From Strigops habroptila (lineage: Eukaryota > Chordata > Aves > Psittaciformes > Psittacidae): a stretch of 64,000 bases of DNA. This document shows positions 40,150-49,699 of this stretch, in pieces. Made by a program: the position numbers and the translations under genes. Location: assembly GCF_004027225.2 (NCBI RefSeq), contig NC_044278.2, positions 63,252,243-63,316,242 of the forward strand. Direction: 5' to 3'. Below the pieces are notes generated by a model. It saw only the letters and a program-made list of their open reading frames with translations. It ran no database searches and had not been told where the DNA came from. Each line of letters begins with the position of its first letter. Positions within the stretch are counted from its first letter, which is position 1.

Positions 40150-41560
40150 AAGCTGCACCTTTCTGCCAAGGCAACCGCTCGCAGGCGGTGCGCTCCGCAC
40201 AAGCAACCGCACCGCGGCCTCCCCACCATCTCCCGGGCCTGAAAGGGGCGGCGGGGACAGGAGGGGCCGGGGAGAACCGAAGAGGTTGGGGGGACTGGGA
40301 GGTCGGGGGGGCCCCCGGAGGTTCATGCGGAGGCACTGCCGCTGCGAGGGGTGGGGAGGGAGAGCCTTGGGCCCGGGGGATCTCTTTAATAAGCCGGGCC
40401 GCTTCCATTTTCATAGGGCGAAATGAAGCGGGACGTGGGGCAGGAGCTGGGGCGGGAGGCAGCGCTCTCTGAGAAGAAGCGGAGTGGCTGATCGCCAAGG
40501 AGAACTAGCTGCAAGGGAAGGGGAGAGCATGTGGCTATTAAAACCCCAACACAATAATAACATTTTAAAAAATTCTAGAAAAGGAAATAAAAAAAATAAA
40601 CCCATAATGATAACCCGGAGGCAGCTCGCCATTTGCATATGAAATCGGGGCGCGGCAGTCCCCTTGCCGCATGATGTGCCCGGCGGGTCAGGGTCCCCCC
40701 CAGTCTGAAAAGCCCTTTGGTTATTTCTCCTCTCCCTAGAAAAGGCTGATTCCTCGGTAATTGACAGCGGGGAAGGGCCGTAATTAATTTCGTAGCGATG
40801 TAAAGTGCAGCTTCTCCTCCCGGCTGGAGGGGAAGGGCTAGGAGAGAGGAAAGGGGGCGCGGGAGGAACTCCCCCCGAGAACCCCCAATTAAAGGGAATC
40901 ACGCCTCACCCTCTCCGGCAGCGAGCCCCCCCTCGCCTCCCTGCCACCCCCTCGCTCCCCGGGGGGGGCAGGTCCCGTGGGCTGCTCTCACGGAGCCCGA
41001 GAGCTTTCACCAGGCGTTTGTGTGGCGGGAGGTTTCTGTGGGAATCGAGTACTTGGGGGGATGTGTGCACTCTCGGCTGGTTTCTCTCTGGAATTAAAGG
41101 CAGTCTTCAAAATAGGGTGTTTGTTAGAGAACTTCAGTCGGGAGGAAACCTGCCATTTCGGATCAGTGCGTTCTCTGTGCTGGATTTCCAGGCAGACCCT
41201 TAAGCACTGTGTTTATGTGGGGAAGGGAGGAGGGAAGAGAAGGGGGGGAGAGACTTTCTTGTGTAGTGGGGCAACGGGGCAAAACCCTTGTAGATGTTTC
41301 AGGCGTTGAGCCGAAGGAAGCCTGGCAGGCGCTGGGATAGAAATCGGCTCTGGGGAGCAGGGGCACCCCACGTCCACGCGTGAGGCAGCCGCAAAGGGAG
41401 CGGGGAGGAGATGTCAGATGAAGCGGCGCGGCTCCCACCCGAGCCGGCGAGCCCCGGGAGTCGGCCCCGGCCGCGGGACGTGCCGCTGCCGCCGCTGGGT
41501 CCCCGCTGAATGGAGCGGATAATGATCCCCGGTTCCCAAGGCAGGCTTGCTGCTGCCTGG
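40150..41560. promoter_or_regulatory. CpG island about 15 kb downstream of SOX1
   Basis: This is a GC- and CpG-rich stretch with no coding gene recognised; ORFs of 94-163 codons on both strands look like products of base composition. An AT-rich insert at 40530-40800 carries POU and homeodomain motifs. It may be a non-coding RNA promoter or a CpG-rich enhancer. Confidence 0.55.
40625..40795. promoter_or_regulatory. Candidate POU/homeodomain enhancer inside a CpG island
   Basis: The octamer ATTTGCAT at 40631-40638 extends to ATTTGCATATGAAAT, close to a POU-dimer (MORE-like) site. Further right are TAATTGACAG (40759-40768, homeodomain plus MEIS/TALE half site) and TAATTAATT (40782-40790). AACACAATAATAACA with a SOX-type ACAAT core lies near 40548. 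Confidence 0.4.
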
Positions 41561-43800
41561 TGAGCCTTGGATTTGTGTGGTCCAAGCCTTTCCCAGCTTG
41601 TCCCATTCTGTCACCGGGATAAGGGGCTCCCTCGGCTCGTTTGCACCTGCGTCGCTTTTGGCTCCTTCAGGAATGCGCTGAAGCTTGTAATCAGCTTTGT
41701 GAAGCCATTGAGCGCACGGCTGAGTGAAACTTCCAAAGCTCGCAGAAAACTGGCCCGCTGAATAGGAGTCAGCATGGGGCTTCTCTCCAAGCCCCTGGCC
41801 TGCCAAATTCCAGCAGAGCCCCTCACAATCAGTCCACACAAGCTTTACTGCTCTCTCCGCACTGAGAGAAGCGAGAAAAGAAAAGCTAAAATACCAGTCA
41901 CCGAGGTTAGCGGTTTGTTCCCAGATTAATGGCAAACGCCTCTCTCCCCAATGCAGCGAACCAATTCACTCGGGAGATGTGTGTGTACATATATACACAC
42001 ACATATATGTATATATATTTGTGTTTATACATATAGATATACGTGCATATGAATAAGTGTGCATGCCTAACAAGAAAAGGAAGAACGAAATAAGGGTTCG
42101 GTTTTGGGGTTTTGGGGGGGGGTTTGTTTGGTGGTTTGTTTTTTTTTTTAATTTTATGTGACTATAAGGGCTCTTGTGGCAGCAAACAGGTAGTGGGCTG
42201 TCTTGCTACCCCACAGGGTTACACTTCTATCATCTCAATCTTTTCTGCAACGGTATGGTTTTAAGGCTCTGATGATGATGCAATCATATGCACATCACAT
42301 AGATGAAGAGGACTCTCAACTGCAGTTTGGTTTTCCATTTGGGGGTAATTGAGTACCAAGCAAAACTCCATGGGAGAGTAGAAGAAAAGTAATGGGAAGG
42401 TTAAAAATTAAAATAAAATAAAACAAATAAATAATCAACAACCCTACCACCACTACCAACAAACCGACTTCATGAGAAGATAACTCGGAGGGCCCAGGTG
42501 TGAAGTTTTCACAGGGCACATCATGCTCTCTGGTAGTCGCAGAATGGGTTTGACAAGGAGGATGCTCTGCTGCCTCCTGGATCCCTTCGACCCCAGGAAA
42601 AAAAGCGCAGGGATGGTCCCACTAGAGAGAACCGTCTTATTTTGAGCATCCTTAACGCTGGCGACATGTACCACCTCGCAGCTATGTTAAAACTTTACCA
42701 GCATCTGACTGCACAGGCAGGAGTGATGCTCAGCAAGTCCAGAATACGTAGCATGACTTGGTCATACTTTTTATCCGGCTTCTGAAAGTCTGTCTGTATG
42801 CAGTTGAAGATTTCCGTTTATTAGGGGAAACGATTACTCGAGTTATGCAAACACCTTGCTTTCTAAAGCAGTCCTTTTACTGTAACAAGCACTGTAAAAT
42901 ATCCTTAACTTTGCTAAAACTGTAGGGCAAGGGCGCTGTGTCATCACATCTGTGAGTAAAAATCCATGAGCAAGGTCTTATCTTCAGATCTTGGGATTCC
43001 TCGTTCCGTTTATGTCCTTCTACACGTAACTAAAACAATGAAAACAACATTATCACAACATTAATATTTTTGCAAGGCCTCCTCTTGAGTTAGCATAAAG
43101 GGGGGAAATGCAGACTTTCAGCGTTTCCAGAGATGGTGTATTCTGAAGGGCTTTGCCATGCCTCTTAAGTACATCATGTTTTCTTGACGTCCACATTGAA
43201 ATAACGGCTGCAGAATGAACAGAACTAACAACTAGAAGAGTTGGTAGATGTTTCGTGTAAGTTCAGCAGGACTTTGTCTCACTTTGTTGTCATGTTTTCG
43301 GCGTCTCCTCAATTACGGCATTTTCAAGAATGTCCCAGAAATCGATGACGGCGGTAGGTGTTTTCAGCACTGGTGTCAGACGAGTTTGTAAGGGCTCCTT
43401 GGTGAGAGTTGGTTGCAGAGCAGACGGACTCCTAAGAGAGTTTAGCAGCAGCAGCGCACCGTATTCTAATCCTCAAGTCCCTCTAAAGGATGACGTAACT
43501 CCAAATGTAAGGAGTTAGGGAGTAAAAGCATAGAGGAACACGTATGACGTTGAAGTCTTGACCCTTCAAACCTGCTACATATGGCCACAAACGGTTTAAA
43601 GCCACGGCGCTTTCTGTCTGTGAAGTTTCTTTTCTTTTTGGAAGTTTGATGTGCTATTTTCGACCGTGTTGCTTCTTCCAAGCATTCTCAGTGACAAGTC
43701 ATGAGGATATGCAGTAATTCAGAAATTAGCGAAATTTTATTCTTGGTGGGGGCGTTGGATTAAGAGGCTGGGAGAGTGTGAAACAAGTCAACGTGTAATT
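41561..43800. other. Mixed intergenic sequence, no gene recognised
   Basis: The CpG-rich edge gives way to moderate-GC sequence. It contains an alternating purine-pyrimidine repeat (41978-42066) and a G/T-rich stretch (about 42098-42150). Short ORFs have no family resemblance. Confidence 0.55.
41978..42066. repeat. Alternating TG/CA and TA repeat
   Basis: GTGTGTACATATATACACAC (41981-42000) is a near-perfect palindrome, followed by ATATATGTATATATAT and further TA/CA units. It is prone to cruciform or Z-DNA formation. Confidence 0.85.
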
Positions 43801-44060
43801 GTATGATAAGGCTCTCACGAGGAATTTATTGGCCAAGTTGCTATTTCTATTCCTTCCTAATCTCGTTTAGCACATTCATTCTCTGCAATCTGTCTCCATA
43901 ATCTTCTGTGACAGAATGGCAGCCAATAGAAGCATGCATGTTTGGAGAGAAGAGAAAATATGCAGAGGCGTGATAAACTGATGCTAATTATCCATATTTA
44001 GGACACCGAGTGCAGAAGATCAAGGTTTACAAATAACAAACCAGAGCCAATGATGATGGC
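43800..44060. promoter_or_regulatory. Candidate conserved non-coding element
   Basis: Non-repetitive sequence of intermediate composition holds ATTGGCCAAG (43829-43838), CCAAT (about 43924) and GCTAATTATCC (TAATTA at 43985-43990). No ORF of note. Composition and motif content resemble developmental enhancers; conservation is untested. Confidence 0.35.
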
Positions 44061-45459
44061 TTCCTAGTGTGGAATATATTGGAGGGGACAAGATAAGGGT
44101 TTCACATGCAGAAGAGATTTATTGGTCAAAGGGTTCACCTTCCACTTTTCCACTTTTATATAGCAGTAAATTATTTGGGCTAAATTCACCAGAACATTAC
44201 TCTTTTATTTGGCAATGTGCCATGACTTGCTCTTTCTTTGTGTCCTTTCAATGCAAATCCTTGTAGTGTAACATCAGTTGATAAGAAACAAATAATTGAA
44301 GTAATAGGTAATTCCCTTTAAATTGTGCATATAGGACAGTAAGGTAATCATGTAGTGTAGAATGAGACCGGAGAATAGAGCAGGTAGCTGAAACTGAAAC
44401 AATATCTATCTCTGCTATTAAATTACGTTTGTATTAGAGAAAAATAACCTGCAGAGACTTGCAGGTTGGACTGGAAACAGCACTAGTCTAGTCACCTTTA
44501 GACCATTTTCCTTCAAACTTCTCAAATTTCTTTCACTTTAAAAGACAGGTTACCACAATTCCACCATTTTTTTCTTGCTTTCTCTCCCCCCTCCCCCCCC
44601 CACTTTTTCTTTTTTTTTTTTTTTTTTTTTTTTTGCTTCCCTTTCTCTTCTTTTTTGGGGGAACTAATGAAACAAACATTTAAATTAGGGATGCTGCATT
44701 CTCTTTTTAACAAGCATTGGGTCTGAGAAATAATAAGGGAAATCAGTTTGGCAGTATCTGCATAGTATGTTTGAGGGTCAGTGAAGTGATCTTAGCAGCC
44801 TGAGTACTTGTATTGTAAAGTTTCAAAAATGAGGTTAATACTAGTGGAGTTTAGGTTTATTTACAAGTTCAGAAATTACAGTGGCAAAATTCTTACTGTT
44901 ATTTTCCAATAGCATCTCGCTGTCAGGTGGAAATAACCTGTACTTTGAGAAAGTCACTATTAAACTACCTGCCAACACTCCTTGCTTCTCCAGCTGTATT
45001 TTTACTGTGTTGGTGGTACTACAATACTGAGCAAAAGGATTCTGCGGCTGAAGCAGCAAATACACACCTCAGAGGGGCTTCCTTTACGAAAAACTCTTCA
45101 AAATATCTCATTTTGATATCAGAAAAGGTATTTCTTCAGTGACCACTCTTTTCAGACGAAAATATTTCCCTGGCCTTTTGTTTTACCGCTGAATGATCCT
45201 GGATTTGTTTCTCTCCCTCCCTGGTATATTTTTTCTGTCTCCTGTGCATGGGCAAAAATATTGCAATCCCAAACTGAACACTTTCACAGGTTTCCTAAAA
45301 AGCTTTCTAAAAGCAGTCGTGCCTTTCCAAATTCCTACAAGTAGCTGCCTTCCCTCAGAAAGACTCAGAACACATCATTGGAGAAAGAAGGTAAGCAAGC
45401 AGGTAGGCTGCAGCTTAGGTCATGGAAGTTGCCATTGGGTCACCAGTGGGCAAAAATAA
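44061..45459. other. AT-rich intergenic sequence
   Basis: No gene is recognised. A C-rich then T25 tract lies at 44586-44634. Short ORFs only. Confidence 0.6.
44586..44634. repeat. C-rich and poly-T tract
   Basis: CCCCCTCCCCCCCC followed, after a short spacer, by an unbroken T25 run (44610-44634). It is likely to be length-unstable and hard to sequence. Confidence 0.9.
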
Positions 45460-46140
45460 AGGGAATCGGTGGAGGAGGATGTCTGTGGAGCACGGCAGCC
45501 CCCGGGCGGGGCTGGGGCTGGAGCTGCCTGTTCAGTCAGTGCCTGAGCATCGGTCACCTCCAGCCGGGGAACACCGGGGCCTGATCCAGCCCCCCTAAAA
45601 CCAGCCGGACTCGGCTCCTGGGTTTTGTCCCGAGTCCCCTCTCCCGTGTCAGATGCGACGCGATGGCCTGACCCCGCAGCTGCTCCCCGAGGGTGCGGAG
45701 CTCCTCGCCCGCCTGCCCGATGCCACCGCCCTGCCCCCCCCCCCCAACCCCGCCCCGGCTGGTCCCCGCACTCCGCTGAGGACCACCCTACCCGCGGCCC
45801 GGATATCCGCTCCCGGCGGGATGGGGGACACACGGACCTGCTCAGCTCCCACGACAGCGGGATGGCTGTCCCGAGTGGCAGGGCCACAACGCGGGAGGGG
45901 GGGGAAGGGACCACCGACACAGGATCCTGTATGAGAAACTACTTGGTGTTGTCCGGGAGGGTGGGCGCCTAGGCCGGGGGCGTCATGGGCTCCATCAAGT
46001 GCCGTTTGACAACTAGTTTGGCTAATCAGGTTGATTTTCAAAGAAATGGACGCCAAAGCCTGCCCCGGTTTTAATGGCCAGCCCCTCTGGGGGCTGAGGG
46101 GTGTGGGCTGCGGGGGGGGGTCTGCCACAGACGTCTTCTC
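45460..46140. promoter_or_regulatory. CpG island about 10 kb downstream of SOX1
   Basis: This is a CpG-rich block with ORFs on both strands (up to 168 codons) that look compositional and match no family. C-runs occur at about 45735 and G-runs at about 45897 and 46115. Function unknown. Confidence 0.5.
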
Positions 46141-46589
46141 GCCTGCTTTCCCCACAAAAGACTTCTTCTCCTTGTTCGTAGGGAAAAGGCATTTCGGTAT
46201 TCCACCGAAAACTCGAAGAGTTTTTTTAAGTAGCGTTTCACAGTTTCGTTTCTCATCTCCAGAGAGGCACTAGAAAGCCTTCTAATCCGGGTGTTCTTGT
46301 TAACCGAGGCAGAGGGAACTCCGAAGTTTTCCATTCAAATGTTTTGTGGCTGTGCTTTCTGTGTGATGCCCGATAAGGGAAAGGACTCCGTTCCAGATGT
46401 TGCCCAGCTGTTTCACAGAATAGGAACGGCGCTTCTGTGCTACGGTTTCTGCCCTTTCTTCTAATTTGTATTATTTTGCTTCCTACTACAAAAGCCAAGC
46501 CCGATCCTCTGTGAATTTTAGCTCTGATTTTCTTCCTCCATACTTCCATCCATCACTCAATTTTCACGTCTGAAGCTAATCCTTTACCC
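46141..46589. other. Intergenic sequence between a CpG island and a candidate enhancer
   Basis: The sequence is non-repetitive and moderate in GC. No gene or clear motif cluster is recognised. Confidence 0.5.
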
Positions 46590-46830
46590 GTTAGGCAATG
46601 GCATGTGAGGCTAAAACTAGAAGGTACAAGACACCTCAGCTCTCTGGTGTCTGAATCTGTTGCGTAACCATGTGCCAGTGGAGAAAGATTCCCATTACCC
46701 AGCAGACGTCGGGCAATTATGATGGGATGTTCCCAAGTAAATGACGCCATCACACATATTTATGCCGCAGTTGCTATCTACACACTTGCAGATCTTTTAT
46801 AAAAGATTAATGCTTTTATATATATATTAT
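46590..46830. promoter_or_regulatory. Candidate conserved non-coding element
   Basis: GGGCAATTATGATGG (about 46711-46725), TGACGCCATCAC (46742-46753) and ATATTTATGCC, a CDX-like motif (about 46757), lie within about 60 bp of non-repetitive sequence, followed by an AT-rich stretch. The mixture of homeodomain, CRE-like and CDX-like sites suggests a regulatory element. Confidence 0.4.
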
Positions 46831-48049
46831 TTGTTATGTGTCTTAGCTTCTTCTGGTTAAAGGAGGTCAACAAGTATATCCTGAGGAGCAGAGAACGTTC
46901 TTTTTTTTGAACAAAAGACTCCGAGATTGACCCTTTTCATGAAAATAAGTTTACCTTTCAACTGTAGTGTCTTGTCTTATTCCCTAAGGCTACTCTAAGA
47001 TGGATGATAAATTCAACCATCTAAATAGAAACCCACTGTAATGATGAACATATGAACACGTTATTTAGGCATTACGGAACATATAAAACATGTCTGAGAT
47101 GCAACAAAACATTTAGTTTATCTACCTGGAACCATCCACTTAATAATAGTAAACTACTACCACATTGTACCGAATAGCTCATTCGGTCACCCAAGCATGT
47201 CTTTTGCGATAACGTCATTTAATCTCTTTTCTTATCTTTAGTATATGGACCTGTGGCACGTTTATCGTGATGAGATTGTCCCTCTTATCTAGTGAGCTTT
47301 GGTGAGAAGATGTTGCTATATTCGTGAAAATCATGCAGGGCTTCCCTTTGAGTAGACAACTCAAAGCAAAACGATTAGGAGACTACTTGTCCGTATGTTA
47401 CAACCCAAAAGCTGAGCTGCTAAATGGACATTTTGGATGGAGGGTCAGCAGAAACTTCCTCAGCCTTGCTAGAAAGTTAGAAACTGAGAAGAACATTAAC
47501 AGATGAAGTGCTTTGGGGGGGTGAGGAGGTGGGGGAAAAAGGAGGAATGCATGTTCTGCTCTCATTTCTTCATTCTTCGGACTATTCCACAAGACACCTA
47601 AGTAATGATGTGACATCAGAACAGGGAAAGCCTCCGTTTGGAAAACGCACTGCTTGGCTATGTCGCTATCTCTTCACCCTTGTGGCAGTTCAAGACACAC
47701 CTCTGAGAAGTTTGTTAGGCTAAACTCCATGTTTCCCTTGTTCAGCTTTTCATTTTTTATTTTCATTTTCCCTAAATTTTAATCTTCCTGAGCTATTTTC
47801 TGGAATCTGAGATTCACAGTTCCCGCCCAGACCTCACCTCCTGACACATGCAGGCTTCAGCTCCCTTGCAGCTGTGTATTTTATACGGCGCTTTGCACCT
47901 AGTTTTCTTTTTCACTCTCCTTCAAGGTAGGAAATATACGTGTTTACAGTGTCCGATTGCCCAAGCATCTCGTTTCTTCCATTTCAACGGCGGGAGGAAC
48001 CACACAGCCCGCACCTGCCCTGTGACTGAAAAGCAGTTTAGAGGAAGGT
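46831..48049. other. AT-rich non-coding sequence with regulatory-like motifs
   Basis: No gene is recognised. The part at 47040-47330 is non-repetitive and contains a short perfect inverted repeat (47169-47187). Short ORFs only. Confidence 0.5.
47169..47187. repeat. Perfect 7-bp inverted repeat
   Basis: ACCGAAT-AGCTC-ATTCGGT: seven-base arms with a five-base spacer in non-repetitive sequence. It may be a dimeric protein-binding site. Confidence 0.6.
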
Positions 48050-48225
48050 AGGATTGATAATGCACGAAAGCGCAGATAATGAAAGAAATCCAAAGAAACC
48101 CTTAACCAAAGCAAAGCCATTTCCTCTCTTCTCCTACCTACAAAAGGTAAGACGGAAAGCTAATCCGATCAGTTGATCGCGTGATTAGTCAAGATCTTTT
48201 CCAAAAGGTAAAGATATTAATCCGT
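48050..48225. promoter_or_regulatory. Candidate OTX/bicoid-type enhancer
   Basis: Three TAATCC/GATTA-type cores lie within 63 bp: TAATCC 48161-48166, GATTAG 48183-48188 and TAATCC 48218-48223. Another GATTGATAATG lies at about 48053 and AGATAATG at about 48075. The surroundings are non-repetitive. K50 homeodomain proteins such as OTX2 bind this core; a neural enhancer is plausible but inferred. Confidence 0.45.
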
Positions 48226-49699
48226 GTGTAAGGCAGGAGGGGAGACCATGGTTGCGGTCTATGTAACCCTGATGCACTGCAGACGGTTTCAGACCCCCCT
48301 GCTTTCCTCGCCGGGTCGGAATTGCTGTTTCGTATCACTGTTTCGTTTTGAACTCCCGTGCCTGGAGTTTTAGTCTTTCCTCCAGCCTTGGGCTGCTCGC
48401 GTTTGCAGCTCCAAGCCATAAGAGCCTGTTACTTCATTCTGCTAATCTGATTAGGATTGGACTATCCACTGTCCAACAGCTTTTGCAAGACAATCTTTTG
48501 ATACACTTTTTATGAATTGGAGTAAAGAAAAAAAAAAAAAAAGCTGAATTTAATACTTCTGAAATTTGTGCGACACAATTTTGGGGTAGAAAATAAACCT
48601 CTCGTACTTTCCCGCACCCTCATCCCCCCCGTGGATAAATTATACTGCCCAAAATGTATGGTGCTTTTGTTAATCGCTAGTTCCTAGTTGCTATGGAGAG
48701 TTTTACTCCTTGGTAAACTATATTCCACCTCCTCCCGGTGAAAGCTATTCTTTCCCTGAAGGCACACTTTACGGGCTGCAGTGCTCCCCCCCGGGCTGGC
48801 TGCACCTTCTCAGCCCACGCTGCTCTGTCCTGGGCCGAGGCTGCGTTTTCCCACTCCTCGAAGTCCATCTCGCCCTCCAGCACTTGCCCAATTGTTTGAC
48901 CACCGCCAGATGCTCTCCTGCTTCTCCTCGGTTTCATTGTCCCTTTTTGTTTTTTAAGATTTCTGAAGGATAGTCCCTCTATCCGAGAGCCGCAGCTAAC
49001 CGTGGCACACGTCTTCTCCAAATCAATGCGAGGTGCCCGGGCTGAAAGCGTGGACAATGGGATTTTACCGAGCATGAAGCATATTACCCCCAAACCCGTC
49101 CTGACAGGCCATGCTAAAGCACTTGAATGACTTTCTTGAAACGAGACTTTTCTGAAGGCTCCTCCCTTCAGGGAATTACACTGGCCGGGAAAGATAGGCA
49201 TGAAACTGCACAGGGGCACCCCAAGGCTTTGAAAGTAGTGGACCATTCTTTGTCTCAAGACCCCACCGCTTCCACCCCAAAGCCAAGGACCAACACACTT
49301 TCTCTGAGCGGCTGCTCCTCACTCCACACCATCTCTGGGCAGTTTAAAGGATGGGGTTTTCTCTGGCCCTTTCCATTTGGTACCTCCAGACTTTCTGATG
49401 GCACATTTAGCAGTGCAACTGGGTTCAGCCAGCTTCTACTGACTTCTGGCATATCCTACACAGGTATTGCCAAGTGTGTCCCGATTTTAGGCATGAGGCC
49501 TAGGAAGGATTTCCAGGTCTCCTGCTAGCACCCCTTACCATCTCAGGCATGTGGTCACAGGAGTGGGGCCCTATAGCAAAGTTCCTCAAGAGACTCCAAA
49601 CTTCAGTTTGCTAATCTTCACTTTCACAGAGTTGCCTCCAACAACAGAATGGCTCTCTGCACGTAAAGGCCAAGGGGCTTTCCCTTCAACCTCCAGTCT
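48226..49699. other. Non-coding sequence, moderate GC
   Basis: A 193-codon ORF on minus (48677-49258) and a 133-codon ORF on plus (49127-49528) overlap and match no family; I treat both as chance. An A15 run lies at 48528-48542. No mobile element is recognised. Confidence 0.5.

Noticed and set aside
48677..49258. 193-codon ORF on minus
   Set aside because: No recognisable domain, overlapped by an opposite-strand ORF, and no promoter or splice context that supports it.
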